Notes: generated by a model from the sequence alone, not told the origin. Counted from the stretch's first letter, positions 26,198-36,704 are shown. The stretch: DNA of 61,560 nt from Gracilibacillus sp. YIM 98692 (GCF_010993965.1 NZ_WIXM01000023.1:1-61560), one strand, 5' to 3'. Numbers and translations are program-made.

Positions 26198-27484
26198 ATG
26201 CAAAAAATGCTTATTGAAGGCGGGAATTTGTTAAACGGTAAAGTACGAATCAGTGGTGCTAAAAATAGCGCAGTAGCACTTCTGCCGGCATCTATATTAG
26301 CAGATTCAAAAGTTATCATAGAGGGGTTACCGAAGATATCTGATGTAGATACATTAAACCTTTTACTAGAAGAAATTGGTGGTACAGTCGAACAACGTGG
26401 CCAGACGGTACATATTGATCCATCTCAAATGACGGCAATGCCACTGCCTAATGGTCGTGTTAAAAAACTTCGTGCTTCCTATTACTTTATGGGGGCAATG
26501 CTCGGGCGATTTAAAGAAGCGGTCATCGGTCTTCCTGGTGGATGTTATTTAGGTCCCCGTCCGATTGATCAACATATCAAAGGTTTTGAAGCATTAGGTG
26601 CGACGGTCTCCAATGAGCAAGGAGCTATCTATTTGCGTGCGGATGAACTTCGAGGCGCAAGAATTTACTTAGATGTGGTCAGCGTTGGGGCAACGATTAA
26701 CATTATGCTTGCAGCGGTTAAAGCTAAAGGGAAAACGGTGATTGAAAATGCAGCAAGAGAACCTGAAATTATTGATGTAGCCACACTTCTAACAAGTATG
26801 GGTGCGAAAATCAAAGGTGCCGGTACAGATGTCATTCGAATTGAAGGGGTAGAAGACTTGACTGGCTGCATGCACACGATTATTCCCGATCGGATCGAAG
26901 CAGGTACGTATACGATTATGGCTGCAGCTCAAGGGGAAAAAGTATTAATTGATAATGTTATTCCACAGCACTTAGAGCCATTATTAGCGAAACTGCGGGA
27001 AATGGGTATACACATTGAAGAAGGGGAAGAACAGCTGCTCGTTCATCGAGGGAAAAATTTATCAAGTGTAGATATTAAAACGTTAGTTCATCCAGGGTTC
27101 CCTACAGATCTGCAACAGCCATTTTCTGCATTACTGACGAGAGCCAATGGAACTGGTGTTGTCACAGACACCATCTACCAGGCAAGGTTTAAGCATATCG
27201 ACGAATTGCGCAGAATGAATGCCCAAATTAAAGTAGAAGGAAGCTCTGCCATCGTATCCGGCCCTGTACAATTAGAAGGCGCCAAAGTAAAAGCAAGTGA
27301 TTTACGAGCAGGTGCCTCCCTGATCGTAGCAGGACTAATGGCTGACGGAATTACGGAAATAACCGGATTAGACCATATTGATCGAGGCTATGCTAACATC
27401 GCAGAGAAGCTCGCCGATTTAGGTGCTAAAGTTTGGCGTGAAGATATGACAGAGCAGGAAATCGAACAATTTCAAAATTCATAG
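26198..27484 (+). CDS. murAB: UDP-GlcNAc 1-carboxyvinyltransferase, second copy (MurAB/MurZ)
   Basis: Transfers enolpyruvate from PEP to UDP-GlcNAc, the first committed step of peptidoglycan synthesis. '[27 protein letters not shown]' is represented by its '[13 protein letters not shown]' core with the catalytic Lys. The fosfomycin-target Cys lies in '[15 protein letters not shown]', and 'IPDRIEAGT' and 'DLRAGASL' are further family motifs. 428 residues. The locus before rho identifies it as the MurAB/MurZ paralogue; MurAA is at 58.1 kb. The ATG has GTGAGGGAG upstream. It resumes the core gene order after the accessory block. Confidence 0.96.
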   Translation: MQKMLIEGGNLLNGKVRISGAKNSAVALLPASILADSKVIIEGLPKISDVDTLNLLLEEIGGTVEQRGQTVHIDPSQMTAMPLPNGRVKKLRASYYFMGAMLGRFKEAVIGLPGGCYLGPRPIDQHIKGFEALGATVSNEQGAIYLRADELRGARIYLDVVSVGATINIMLAAVKAKGKTVIENAAREPEIIDVATLLTSMGAKIKGAGTDVIRIEGVEDLTGCMHTIIPDRIEAGTYTIMAAAQGEKVLIDNVIPQHLEPLLAKLREMGIHIEEGEEQLLVHRGKNLSSVDIKTLVHPGFPTDLQQPFSALLTRANGTGVVTDTIYQARFKHIDELRRMNAQIKVEGSSAIVSGPVQLEGAKVKASDLRAGASLIVAGLMADGITEITGLDHIDRGYANIAEKLADLGAKVWREDMTEQEIEQFQNS

Positions 27485-27491
27485 TACATGT

Positions 27492-27522
27492 AAATCCCAC
27501 AGCAATGGAAGCTGTGGGATTT
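27492..27522 (+). terminator. murAB terminator
   Basis: AAATCCCACAGC and GCTGTGGGATTT arms with a seven-base loop, no long T-run. Confidence 0.75.
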
Positions 27523-27613
27523 CACTGTATAACGCAACCATTTTTTGTATATAATCATGATGAAGAAAAATTAGACTTTTTCCTGCAATTATTAAATTTT
27601 TCTTAAAAATAAG

Positions 27614-27642
27614 TTGAATATTCGTATAGAAAAAGGTAGTAT
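27614..27642 (+). promoter_or_regulatory. rho promoter and long leader
   Basis: TTGAAT (27614-27619), 17 bases, TAGTAT (27637-27642). Transcription from here gives a leader of about 340 bases before rho. The 27650-27988 stretch has no credible gene; glpX, found here in B. subtilis, is absent. A long leader suits the known autoregulation of rho. Confidence 0.65.
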
Positions 27643-27988
27643 AAAGGTTGAACAAGAAATCTCCTTAGTGTGGCTTGTGATGTTTATACGATTTCTTCCT
27701 ATATGCTTCATATTGATAAGTTCGTGTGACAAGCTTCCATCTCATACTCTTCATGAGATTGATTATGGATCTCGGTGCTCCTTTTGAGCTTCCTAATTCA
27801 CTTAAGTTAAGATATATCAAACTGTAGAAAAAAAGAATAGAGTTTGGAAAATTTAATAGTTTAAATAAAAAACTGCTGCTCCATTCCCCACTTGCAATGC
27901 TTTCTACAAATAAAAAAATCTCAAATGATGATGGAAATGATTTAACATAAAAAATAGATATAAATATTAATATAGGTGTGGTGATTTT

Positions 27989-29275
27989 GTGAGTGAAGTA
28001 ACGATTTCAGAATTAGAATCGATGACTTTAAAGGAACTATATGCAAGAGCAAGAGAATATAAAGTATCTTATTATGCGAAACTAACAAAAAAAGAATTAA
28101 TCTTTTCTATTTTAAAAGCACAGGCGGAGAAAAGTGGGTACCTTTTCATGGACGGCATATTAGAAATTATTCCAACAGAAGGTTTTGGTTTTTTAAGACC
28201 GATTAATTACTCTCCAAGTGCTGAGGATATTTACATATCTGCTTCTCAAATCAGAAGGTTCGATTTGCGTAATGGAGATAAAGTTTCAGGAAAGGTTCGT
28301 CCCCCAAAGGAAAACGAACGTTATTATGGTTTATTACATGTGGACGCAGTCAACGGAGAAGACCCAGAAGCTGCAAAAGAACGTGTACACTTTCCAGCTC
28401 TAACTCCTCTTTATCCAGATAGACTAATGAATTTAGAGACAGGAACGAAACAAATCTCGACAAGAATTATGGATCTTTTGACACCAGTAGGATATGGGCA
28501 GCGTGGTTTAGTCGTGGCACCGCCAAAAGCGGGGAAGACGATGCTGTTAAAGCAAATGGCAAACAGTATTTCGCACAACCATCCTGATACAAAGCTAATT
28601 ATCCTATTAGTAGATGAAAGACCAGAGGAAGTAACTGATATAGAAAGATCTGTAGATGAAAATGTAGATGTTGTCAGCTCCACTTTTGATGAAGTTCCCG
28701 AAAACCATATTAAAGTCGCAGAACTAGTCTTAGAAAGAGCGATGCGTTTAGTAGAGCATAAAAAAGATGTCGTCGTGTTAATGGATAGTATCACGCGTCT
28801 TGCCCGTGCTTATAACCTTGTGATCCCGCCAAGTGGACGTACGTTATCAGGTGGTATCGATCCAGCAGCATTCCATAGACCAAAACGATTCTTCGGTGCT
28901 GCACGTAATATCGAAGATGGCGGCAGTTTTACTATTTTAGCAACCGCCTTAGTTGAGACAGGCTCACGTATGGATGATGTGATTTATGAAGAATTTAAAG
29001 GGACAGGAAATATGGAATTACACTTAGACCGTAACTTGGCGCAACGCCGTATTTTCCCTGCGATTGATATTTTACGTTCCAGTACGAGAAAAGAAGAATT
29101 ACTTGTTTCCAAAGCACACTTAGAAAAAATGTGGGCGATCCGAAAAAGTATGCAGGATTCACCAGAATTCCTTGAGCGTTTCTTAAGAAAGCTTCGTTCC
29201 ACGAAAAATAATGACGAGTTTATTTCCGTACTAGAAGAGGAAATGAAGCGGAAAGGTACTGCTAAAAAAGCGTAG
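27989..29275 (+). CDS. rho: Transcription termination factor Rho
   Basis: Hexameric RNA-dependent ATPase that ends transcription. The N-terminal Rho helix-turn-helix ('[14 protein letters not shown]') is followed by the cold-shock-like RNA-binding domain ('[20 protein letters not shown]'). The ATPase domain has Walker A '[14 protein letters not shown]', Walker B region '[15 protein letters not shown]', the Q-loop and R-loop '[11 protein letters not shown]'. 428 residues. The start is GTG with a GGTGTGGTGAT stretch that is only a fair ribosome site. It precedes the L31 gene, as in B. subtilis. Confidence 0.97.
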   Translation: MSEVTISELESMTLKELYARAREYKVSYYAKLTKKELIFSILKAQAEKSGYLFMDGILEIIPTEGFGFLRPINYSPSAEDIYISASQIRRFDLRNGDKVSGKVRPPKENERYYGLLHVDAVNGEDPEAAKERVHFPALTPLYPDRLMNLETGTKQISTRIMDLLTPVGYGQRGLVVAPPKAGKTMLLKQMANSISHNHPDTKLIILLVDERPEEVTDIERSVDENVDVVSSTFDEVPENHIKVAELVLERAMRLVEHKKDVVVLMDSITRLARAYNLVIPPSGRTLSGGIDPAAFHRPKRFFGAARNIEDGGSFTILATALVETGSRMDDVIYEEFKGTGNMELHLDRNLAQRRIFPAIDILRSSTRKEELLVSKAHLEKMWAIRKSMQDSPEFLERFLRKLRSTKNNDEFISVLEEEMKRKGTAKKA

Positions 29276-29404
29276 CAAATAAATTTGGAAATCTCCTTGC
29301 AAACCAGTTAGGAGATTGATATAATGCTTCTGTATGACAAAAAATGCATCGAGCATAAACTAACTCTGTTTCCAAAGGATTCAGGGCAAAAGGAGTGGAC
29401 AGAC

Positions 29405-29650
29405 ATGAAAAAAGATATTCATCCAGAATACAAAAAAGTTGTATTTCTTGATACAAGCTCTGACTACAAATTTCTAGGCGGATCTACTACGTCATCTGAC
29501 GAAACAATCGAATGGGAAGATGGAAACACTTATCCATTAATCCGTGTAGAAATTAGTTCAGCTTCTCACCCGTTCTATACTGGTAAGCAAAAAGCTGATA
29601 AAGTCGGCGGTCGTGTTGACCGATTCAAGAAAAAATACAACCTTAGCTAA
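29405..29650 (+). CDS. rpmE2: Ribosomal protein L31, type B (zinc-independent)
   Basis: 81 residues starting '[19 protein letters not shown]' and ending '[13 protein letters not shown]'. It has no Cys at all, so it is the C-minus type B form that replaces zinc-binding L31 under zinc shortage. The ATG at 29405 has AAAAGGAGTG upstream; a longer frame from 29324 lacks support. The rho-L31-tdk position normally holds the zinc-binding type A gene in Bacillus. Confidence 0.95.
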   Translation: MKKDIHPEYKKVVFLDTSSDYKFLGGSTTSSDETIEWEDGNTYPLIRVEISSASHPFYTGKQKADKVGGRVDRFKKKYNLS

Positions 29651-29701
29651 TCGGTATTTTTTCACAGTATTAGTTGATATAACAGGATATAATCCTTACG
29701 A

Positions 29702-29737
29702 AACAGGCAAATGCTCTATATGTTTGCCTGTTTTTTG
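29702..29737 (+). terminator. L31 gene terminator
   Basis: AACAGGCAAA and TTTGCCTGTT arms with T-run. Confidence 0.9.
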
Positions 29738-29865
29738 TTTGTGAAATAAATGCAAAGGCTGTTGTTTAGCTCTTACATACGTTAGGGCGGGAAAGGTATA
29801 AAAAATGTCAAAATTTATATAGAAGACAATAAAACCAGGCAAGTAGGGGTTAAGGAGAGAAATTT

Positions 29866-30438
29866 GTGGCACAGTTATATTTTAAATATGGAGCAATGAA
29901 CAGTGGGAAATCAATCGAGATATTAAAGGTAGCTCATAACTACGAGGAGCAGAATAAGCCGGTTTTAATTTTTACTTCAGGTATGGATGATCGAGAAAGG
30001 GTTGGGTTTGTATCAAGTAGAATAGGGCTTAAAAGAAAAGCTCTCCCAATCTTTGAAAAAACAAATGTTTTTGATGTTGTGAAAAATGCTAAGCAGAGGC
30101 CTTATTGTGTACTGGTAGATGAGGCGCAATTCTTAGATAAAGAACATGTGTTGCAATTAACGGAAATAGTTGATTTTCTAGATATACCCGTAATGGGTTT
30201 TGGACTAAAAAATGACTTTCAAAATGAATTATTTGAGGGAAGTAAATACTTTTTGCTTTATGCAGATAAAATTGAAGAAATGAAAACCATATGTTGGTTT
30301 TGTAAAAGAAAAGCACTAATGAATTTGCGAGTAGATGAAAATGATAAGCCTGTTTATACTGGTGAACAGATTCAAATTGGCGGAAATGACTCCTACTACC
30401 CAGTATGTCGTAAATGTCATAGAAATCCGCCACTTTAA
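29866..30438 (+). CDS. tdk: Thymidine kinase
   Basis: Phosphorylates thymidine to dTMP in pyrimidine salvage. P-loop '[14 protein letters not shown]', Walker B-like '[14 protein letters not shown]', lasso region with '[14 protein letters not shown]', and the zinc tetrad completed by 'CRKCHRNPP'. 190 residues. The opening '[16 protein letters not shown]' resembles the enterobacterial and lactic-acid/phage type more than the usual Bacillus enzyme ('GSMFSGKSEEL'), so the gene may have been replaced in place. The start is GTG with GGAGAG upstream. Confidence 0.95.
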   Translation: MAQLYFKYGAMNSGKSIEILKVAHNYEEQNKPVLIFTSGMDDRERVGFVSSRIGLKRKALPIFEKTNVFDVVKNAKQRPYCVLVDEAQFLDKEHVLQLTEIVDFLDIPVMGFGLKNDFQNELFEGSKYFLLYADKIEEMKTICWFCKRKALMNLRVDENDKPVYTGEQIQIGGNDSYYPVCRKCHRNPPL

Positions 30439-30474
30439 AGCATGTGTTCATGATGAACGAAAAGTTCTAACAGC

Positions 30475-30945
30475 ACAATATCCATAAACTACGCAGTAAA
30501 TTTGGGGAAGTTTTCCTCCGCTTGTCTCAATGAGTGCGTAATCGGCGCTGCGGAAAAACACTCGCTTTCCGTGGGGAACGCTTCAGCCTCCTCGGAAGCA
30601 AAGGACGCTTCCTGCGGGGTCTTCAGACTGTTCCTTTCCCACAGGAGTCTCGTATTTTTCCGCAGCTTAGGTTGGTGCTCGTTTTGAGTAAGGAAATATC
30701 ATAAATTCTATGAAAAATGAAACACTTCATAAATCGTATCACTCACTAGCGTAGACAACATACGTAGACTCCTGCGGGAACAGCACGAGCTGAAAATCCC
30801 GGAGGCAGTGGGGTTCTGCCGAGGAAGTTGAAGCCGTGCCCGCGGAAAGCGAAGTATGTTGTCGGAGCGTATGGTAGCAGTGTTCAAAAGTGAGGAAGAT
30901 ATAAGTACTTTATTAATATTTTTCTTTGTCACATTTTTCATCAAC
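30475..30945. repeat. R1 dispersed element, near full-length copy
   Basis: Best match to the copy at 15185-15858, beginning 'tatccataaact' in both and ending near 'ttattaatattttt'. Two halves can be seen: 'cgcttcctgcggggtcttca' with 'ccacaggagtctcg', then 'gtagactcctgcgggaacag' with 'gcccgcggaaagcgaag'. It sits at the left border of the sulP-usp insertion. Confidence 0.8.
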
Positions 30946-31064
30946 TATGTGGTAAAAATCAAAGAAGGCAAATAGGTGATACACTTTCTGGTTCCATAAA
31001 CTTACAGTATTCTTCCTTCACATTTAGACAAAAATAAAATGGAATGTGAAGGGAGGATGATCGA

Positions 31065-32507
31065 TTGAGTACTTATAGTCAAACGTGGTTCGGAAATATG
31101 AAAGGAGATATCTTGTCTGGGTTAGTTGTTGCTTTGGCGTTAATACCGGAAGCAATTGCATTTTCTATTATTGCTGGTGTTGATCCAATGGTTGGATTGT
31201 ATGCATCTTTTACAATAGCCGTTGTGATTGCTTTTGTTGGTGGCCGACCAGGTATGATATCTGGTGCGACTGGGGCAATGGCATTATTGTTCATCGATTT
31301 AGTGGCTGGGTATGGTCTGCAATATTTGTTAGCAGCCACTATATTAACGGGAATAATCCAAATTCTATTTGGTATATTTAAACTTGCAAGGTATATGAAA
31401 TTCATTCCTCGTTCCGTTATGGTAGGCTTTGTTAATGCGTTAGCTATTATGATTTTTTTGTCTCAACTTCAACATTTTGAAGGGGAAGCACTAATTATGT
31501 ATGTATTAGTTGCCATCACATTAGCGATTATATATTTATTCCCCTATTTATCCAAAACGATACCAGCAACCCTGGTGGCGATCATCGTTGTTACAGCGTT
31601 AGTACTCTTTATGAATATTAATGTTCGAACGGTTGGTGATATTGGAAGTATTTCTCAAACATTACCCATTTTTTTATTACCAGATATACCGTGGAATTTT
31701 GAAACATTAACCATCATTTTACCTTACTCATTAGCACTTGCAGTGGTAGGGTTATTAGAGTCTTTATTAACGGCATCTATTGTAGACGACTCTACAGATA
31801 CGGAAAGTAATAAAAACACCGAAAGTAATGGACAAGGGATAGCTAATATTGTGACTGGATTATTTGGCGGTATGGCAGGATGTGCAATGATCGGGCAATC
31901 CGTCATTAATATTAAATCAGGGGGAAGCGGTAGACTTTCCTCCTTAATAGCCGGGGTATTCCTTATGTTTTTAATTGTTGTACTTGGTGACATTGTCGTC
32001 CAAATACCAATGGCAGCTTTAGCTGGGGTGATGATTATGGTTGCCATAAGTACGTTCGATTGGAATTCACTAAAAACACTCCATTTAGTCCCCAAAAGTG
32101 ATGCAGTTGTGATGGTGGTGACCGTACTAACGGTAGTTTTAACCCATAACTTAGCAATTGGTGTATTTGCTGGGATCTTATTAAGTTCTTTCTTTTTTGT
32201 TTCTAAAATTTCACAAGTTCGAGTAGAATCATCTATGAAAGGAAATAAACGATATTATAAGATCCGAGGAGAGCTTTTCTTTGCGTCTGTGACGGAACTC
32301 CTTCCTAAGTTCAACTATGATGAGGATGTAAAAGATGTTGAGATTAACCTAAGTCGATCTCATATCTGGGATGATTCTGCAGTTGTTGCAGTAGAGAAAA
32401 TTGTCGCCAAATTTAAGGAAAATGGGAAACATGTAAAAGTAACGGGTATGAATGAGGATAGTACAGAGTTAATAGGAAAATTAGCTAATAAATTGTCATC
32501 ACATTAA
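31065..32507 (+). CDS. SulP-family anion transporter with STAS domain
   Basis: 480 residues; a membrane domain of about ten segments (1-380) and a C-terminal cytosolic STAS domain (about 395-480). The opening 'DILSGLVVALALIPEAIAFS' and 'GLYASFTIAVVIAFVGGRPGMISGATGA' region, shown by 'GGRPGMISGATGA', are SLC26/SulP signatures. Members carry sulfate, bicarbonate or other anions; bacterial branch and substrate are not determined. The start is TTG with GGGAGGATGA upstream. The usp gene follows after 12 bases, a pairing common for SulP carriers. Confidence 0.93.
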   Translation: MSTYSQTWFGNMKGDILSGLVVALALIPEAIAFSIIAGVDPMVGLYASFTIAVVIAFVGGRPGMISGATGAMALLFIDLVAGYGLQYLLAATILTGIIQILFGIFKLARYMKFIPRSVMVGFVNALAIMIFLSQLQHFEGEALIMYVLVAITLAIIYLFPYLSKTIPATLVAIIVVTALVLFMNINVRTVGDIGSISQTLPIFLLPDIPWNFETLTIILPYSLALAVVGLLESLLTASIVDDSTDTESNKNTESNGQGIANIVTGLFGGMAGCAMIGQSVINIKSGGSGRLSSLIAGVFLMFLIVVLGDIVVQIPMAALAGVMIMVAISTFDWNSLKTLHLVPKSDAVVMVVTVLTVVLTHNLAIGVFAGILLSSFFFVSKISQVRVESSMKGNKRYYKIRGELFFASVTELLPKFNYDEDVKDVEINLSRSHIWDDSAVVAVEKIVAKFKENGKHVKVTGMNEDSTELIGKLANKLSSH

Positions 32508-32519
32508 GGGGGTAATACC

Positions 32520-32939
32520 ATGTATAAAAAAATATTACTTGCGACAGATGGTTCAGAACACTCAAAAAGGGCTGCAGAAAATGCCTTTCATATTGCACAA
32601 TGCAGCTCCGGGTCACAACTTGAGGTAGTGTATGTAGTGAATGTCGATAAGGCAAAGTCTGATGTCATAAATAATTGGAATTCCATTGATGTAAACGATT
32701 CACGAAAAAAACAGTTCGATGAAGCCGAGAGGTTAGCTAAAGAAACGGGAATAAATTATAAAGTAAAAATTTTACATGGTGAACCGGGCCCTTCTATTGT
32801 GAACTATGCCAATAAAAATAATGTTGATATCGTTATAATTGGCAGCAGGGGACTTAATGGATTGCAGGAGTTTGTTTTAGGGAGTGTTAGTCATAAGGTT
32901 GCGAAACGAGCAAACTGCCCTGTTCTAATTGTTAAATAA
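32520..32939 (+). CDS. Universal stress protein, UspA family
   Basis: 139 residues with the Usp opening 'KKILLATDGSEHSKRAAENA' and the ATP-binding signature 'GSRGLNGLQEFVLGSVSHKV' followed by 'CPVLIVK'. The G-2x-G-9x-G(S) pattern implies nucleotide binding. The ATG has AAGGGGG upstream. Cotranscribed with the SulP carrier, so possibly a regulator of it. Confidence 0.94.
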   Translation: MYKKILLATDGSEHSKRAAENAFHIAQCSSGSQLEVVYVVNVDKAKSDVINNWNSIDVNDSRKKQFDEAERLAKETGINYKVKILHGEPGPSIVNYANKNNVDIVIIGSRGLNGLQEFVLGSVSHKVAKRANCPVLIVK

Positions 32940-32980
32940 CAGTTCATTAATTGTACTTACATAGTATTTGGATGTATGAA

Positions 32981-33037
32981 AAATAAAACTTAAGGGTGAA
33001 TGGCGGCTGGCATTTATTCTTAAGTTTTATTTTATTT
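32981..33037 (+). terminator. Terminator of sulP-usp
   Basis: AATAAAACTTAAG and CTTAAGTTTTATTTT arms around a 24-base loop. The rest of 32940-33214 has no gene. Confidence 0.65.
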
Positions 33038-33214
33038 AAAAATGAAATTTTAATCGAGTCTATGAACCAAAGATTCCGCTATCTATAACTAATCATCAAG
33101 GCATCAAGTAGAAATGACAGGCTGTAAGCGGGCACACTTTTGACGCTCTGCCTATACTATAATATAATGTACCTACTGACGTTTTCGGGATAACAAGAAA
33201 GAGGTGGAGAGAAC

Positions 33215-34285
33215 GTGTTAGATCGTTTAGAATCGCTAGAAGCGCGTTATGATAAATTAAATGAATTATTAAGTGATCCAGAAGTCATTAATGACTCCAA
33301 AAAATTAAGAGAATATTCAAAAGAACAATCTGATTTACAAGAAGTAATTACCGCATATCGCGAATATAAAGAGGTGACATCCGAGTTAGACGATGCAAAA
33401 GTAATGCTAGAAGATGACTTGGATGATGAAATGCGCGAGATGGCAAAAATGGAAATTACCGAACTGTCCGAACGGAAAGAAGATTTAGAAGAAAGCCTGA
33501 AAATTTTACTATTACCAAAAGACCCGAACGACGACAAAAACGTTATCATGGAAGTTCGAGGAGCGGCCGGAGGAGACGAAGCAGCACTTTTCGCTGGCGA
33601 CCTTTTCCGTATGTACTCTCGATATGCAGAATCAGAAGGATGGAAAATCGATATCATGGATTCCAATACAACAGGAGTTGGCGGCTTTAAAGAAGTCGTA
33701 TTCATGATCAACGGAACCGGAGCTTACTCGAAATTAAAATTTGAAAATGGCGCACACCGTGTACAACGTGTACCAGAAACCGAATCAGGCGGACGCATTC
33801 ATACATCTACCGCAACCGTTGTGGTAATGCCAGAAGCAGAGGAAGTTGAAGTGGATGTTCATGAAAAGGATATTCGAGTGGATACCTTTGCTTCCAGCGG
33901 TCCAGGCGGGCAAAGTGTTAACACCACCATGTCAGCAGTACGTCTGACACACGAGCCAACAGGAACCGTTGTATCCTGCCAAGACGAAAAATCACAAATT
34001 AAAAACAAAGAAAAAGCAATGAAAGTATTGCGCGCACGTATTTATGATAAATTCCAACAAGAAGCACAAGCAGAATATGACGAAACAAGGAAATCAGCAG
34101 TTGGATCCGGTGACCGTTCAGAACGAATTAGAACATATAACTTCCCGCAAAACCGTGTAACCGACCACCGTATCGGCCTAACGATTCAAAAGCTCGATCA
34201 AATCTTAGAAGGAAAAATTTCAGAAGTAATCGACGCCTTGATCATCGAAGAGCAAGCCAAAAAGATGGAGCAAATTGGAGAATAA
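33215..34285 (+). CDS. prfA: Peptide chain release factor 1
   Basis: Releases finished proteins at UAA and UAG. The catalytic '[18 protein letters not shown]' carries the GGQ motif; the stop-codon reading region includes '[20 protein letters not shown]'-type sequence with 'RVPETES'. 356 residues, full length. The start is GTG with AGAGGTGGAG upstream. Its natural UAG specificity bears on the amber codon in sqhC. It overlaps nothing; prmC begins 2 bases after its stop. Confidence 0.97.
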   Translation: MLDRLESLEARYDKLNELLSDPEVINDSKKLREYSKEQSDLQEVITAYREYKEVTSELDDAKVMLEDDLDDEMREMAKMEITELSERKEDLEESLKILLLPKDPNDDKNVIMEVRGAAGGDEAALFAGDLFRMYSRYAESEGWKIDIMDSNTTGVGGFKEVVFMINGTGAYSKLKFENGAHRVQRVPETESGGRIHTSTATVVVMPEAEEVEVDVHEKDIRVDTFASSGPGGQSVNTTMSAVRLTHEPTGTVVSCQDEKSQIKNKEKAMKVLRARIYDKFQQEAQAEYDETRKSAVGSGDRSERIRTYNFPQNRVTDHRIGLTIQKLDQILEGKISEVIDALIIEEQAKKMEQIGE

Positions 34286-34286
34286 C

Positions 34287-35150
34287 ATGAAACAAGAAAC
34301 GATAACGATACATGAAGCCCTCCGCTGGGCTTCTTCTTTTTTAGAAAACGCATCCCGTGAAACCAAGGTCGCAGAGATCCTATTACGACATGAGTTAAAC
34401 CTTAACCAGGCTCAACTAATCAGCCGCTTACGCGATACGATGAACTCATACACGTATCACTCCTATAAGGAGAAAATCGAACAGCACGCTGCGACGGGCA
34501 TTCCTGTTCAACATTTAACAGGAGAAGAAGAATTCTTTGGCAGAACCTTTCAGGTAAATCAAGATGTCTTGATTCCTCGACCGGAAACAGAAGAATTAGT
34601 CGACCGTGTTATCCGTTTAGTAAGAGAAAAGGGTTGGAAGAGCGCAACTTTTGTTGATGTAGGGACGGGCAGTGGTATTATTGCGATTACATTGGCGTTA
34701 GAGTTGGAAGAGTTTGATATGATGGCAACAGATATTTCGGCAGATGCTCTTAAAGTGGCGCAAAACAATGCGCAAAACCATCAAGCGAGTATCCGTTTTT
34801 TAGAGGGTGATTTTCTAATGCCATTAATCAAGGAAGGAATAAAAGTGGATATGATCATATCCAATCCGCCTTATATTAGCTACGCAGAAACAGAAGAGCT
34901 ATCAGACACGGTAAAGAACTTTGATCCAAATATGGCTTTATTTGCAGATCAAAATGGACTTGCGGCTTATCAAGCGATCATGGAACAGGCCCCGCAGGTA
35001 TTGAAGCCAGGGGGGATCATCGCCTTTGAAATCGGCCATACCCAATCGGAAGATATCCAGACTATTATCCATAAAGCGTATCCAAACAGCCAGGTGAAAA
35101 CGTATCAAGACATCAACCAAAAAAACCGCATCATCATCACCCAAACCTAA
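34287..35150 (+). CDS. prmC: Release factor glutamine methyltransferase
   Basis: Methylates the Gln of the GGQ motif in release factors with SAM. N-terminal helical domain (1-75), 'VLIPRPETEELV', SAM site 'FVDVGTGSGIIAITLA', and catalytic 'ISNPPYISYAE'. 287 residues from the ATG at 34287, chosen because GGAG lies nine bases upstream, inside the end of prfA; an in-frame TTG at 34275 overlaps prfA and is unnecessary. The prfA-prmC pairing is conserved. Confidence 0.96.
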   Translation: MKQETITIHEALRWASSFLENASRETKVAEILLRHELNLNQAQLISRLRDTMNSYTYHSYKEKIEQHAATGIPVQHLTGEEEFFGRTFQVNQDVLIPRPETEELVDRVIRLVREKGWKSATFVDVGTGSGIIAITLALELEEFDMMATDISADALKVAQNNAQNHQASIRFLEGDFLMPLIKEGIKVDMIISNPPYISYAETEELSDTVKNFDPNMALFADQNGLAAYQAIMEQAPQVLKPGGIIAFEIGHTQSEDIQTIIHKAYPNSQVKTYQDINQKNRIIITQT

Positions 35151-35152
35151 TC

Positions 35153-35180
35153 GGAAGGCCAAACACCTTCCAATTTTTTT
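35153..35180 (+). terminator. prmC terminator
   Basis: GGAAGG and CCTTCC arms, then AATTTTTTT. Confidence 0.85.
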
Positions 35181-35367
35181 GTACATAGTTGAACGAAAAT
35201 GCGATATACAATTATCTAAATAAGGCTGACGCATCAAATCGCCACTAGATGAAGATCTAGCTTTTTTGGTCTCAAGGTCATTTTGAATTAGAATGGGATG
35301 GTTTCGAGAAAGGTCTCGAGTGGTTTTGAAAGGTATGCGTCACGAAGTGGTATCAAAAGAAACGTTC

Positions 35368-35775
35368 TAATAGCAGTTTACCTCCGACTGTGTCTTTAAA
35401 ACTGCGTATAGAGAGCTTCTAATAGCAGTTTACCTCCGACTGTGTCTTTAAAACTGCGTATAGAGAGCTTCTAATAGCAGTTTACCTCCGAGTATGTCTT
35501 TAAAACTGCGTATAGAGAGCTTCTAATAGCAGTTTACCTCTGAGTATGTCTTTAAAACTGCGTATAGAGAGCTTCTAATAGCAGTTTGCCTCTGAGTATG
35601 TCTTCAAAACTGCGTATAGAGAGCTTCTAATAGCAGTTTACCTCTGAGTATGTCTTTAAAACTGCGTATAGAGAGCTTCTAATGGCAGTTTACCTCTGAG
35701 TATGTCTTTAAAACTGCGTATAGAGAGCTTTTAATAGCAGTTACCTCTGAGTATGTCTTTAAAACTACGTATTGA
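35368..35775. repeat. 52-bp tandem array, eight copies, each with a hairpin
   Basis: Units start at 35368, 35420, 35472, 35524, 35576, 35628, 35680 and 35732. Each reads 'taatagcagtttacctc', a variable middle, 'gtctttaaaactgcg', 'tatagagagctt'. Within each, GCAGTTT and AAACTGC can pair, so a transcript would form a row of hairpins. The first two copies have 'ccgactg' where later ones have 'ctgagtatg'-type sequence, a graded change along the array. The last copy has lost a T and its right part is diverged. No reading frame is kept (52 is not a multiple of 3). The flanks 35181-35367 and 35776-36074 hold no gene, only an R1 scrap near 35935-35965. Confidence 0.95.
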
Positions 35776-36074
35776 GTGAATCGGACCGCTTTTTGATGGT
35801 AGAGCTTCGCGAAATGGTATCGAGAAATACTCTAAAGTAGTCTTTGTATGGTACAAAATATAAGAAATCTAAGGCTTTTATCATTTTGGCAAAAGACAAT
35901 AATTCTATACCGCGGAGCCTTCCAATTAGATAAACACGACTGTTTTTCTGCAGCGGCGATTTAACGCTAACCTTTTCAAGCGAATAAATTTTAATAGTTT
36001 GATGGTTTAAAAGATTTGTTCATTGTCCACAATGTGACTAGTGATCGATTCATTAGTGACAGGAGGAATATAGG

Positions 36075-36704
36075 ATGAAAAAGCTATTATGGATTATTAT
36101 TATTACTATTCTTTTTATCGGTTTTTATCCGCAAAAAATAATGAGTGAACCATCAAATCAACAAATAAATGAGCAAAACTATCAAGTGATACCGGACGAA
36201 GCGATCCGGCTTCGCATTCTAGCAAATAGTGATAAAGAAGGAGATCAAGCGGTTAAACATCAAGTTCGTGACGCTGTGAATGAAGAGGTAACGAAATGGG
36301 TGGAAGGTTTTTCGGATATTAATGCTGCCAGAGAACTTATCTCTTCTCAAGTCCATCAATTAGAGCAAATTGTGGATGATGTGTTACAAGAACAAAACCA
36401 GACGATAGAATATTCGGTTTCCTATCGTAAAGACGTAAAATTCCCTACCAAATTGTACGGAAACTACCTTTATCCAGCTGGAGAATATGAAGCTATCTTA
36501 ATTACCCTAGGGGAAGCAGAAGGTTCCAATTGGTGGTGCGTCGTATTCCCGCCGCTTTGCTTTTTAGATTTTTCATTCGGTACATCAGTTGATGCAGAAG
36601 AATCAGAAATGGATGAAGAGAGAGAAGAACAAGAGGATTCAGAATCATCTGAGGAGAAAGAAGAAGTAGAATATACTTTTTTCTTTTTAAAATGGTTTCA
36701 ATAA
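36075..36704 (+). CDS. spoIIR: Stage II sporulation protein R
   Basis: Secreted forespore signal that activates processing of pro-sigma-E by SpoIIGA in the mother cell. A signal or anchor helix lies at 5-20. The family core 'IPDEAIRLRILANSDKEGDQ', 'VKHQVRDAVNEEV' and 'YGNYLYPAGEYEAILITLGE' and 'NWWCVVFPPLCFLDFSFG' is intact. The C-terminus is acidic ('EESEMDEEREEQEDSESSEE') and more variable. 209 residues. The ATG has AGGAGGAATA upstream. The prfA-prmC-spoIIR order is conserved. Confidence 0.95.
   Translation: MKKLLWIIIITILFIGFYPQKIMSEPSNQQINEQNYQVIPDEAIRLRILANSDKEGDQAVKHQVRDAVNEEVTKWVEGFSDINAARELISSQVHQLEQIVDDVLQEQNQTIEYSVSYRKDVKFPTKLYGNYLYPAGEYEAILITLGEAEGSNWWCVVFPPLCFLDFSFGTSVDAEESEMDEEREEQEDSESSEEKEEVEYTFFFLKWFQ

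Noticed and set aside
35368-35775. Tandem array as a CRISPR locus
   Set aside because: The units follow each other directly at 52 bp with no unique spacers, and no cas genes are present.
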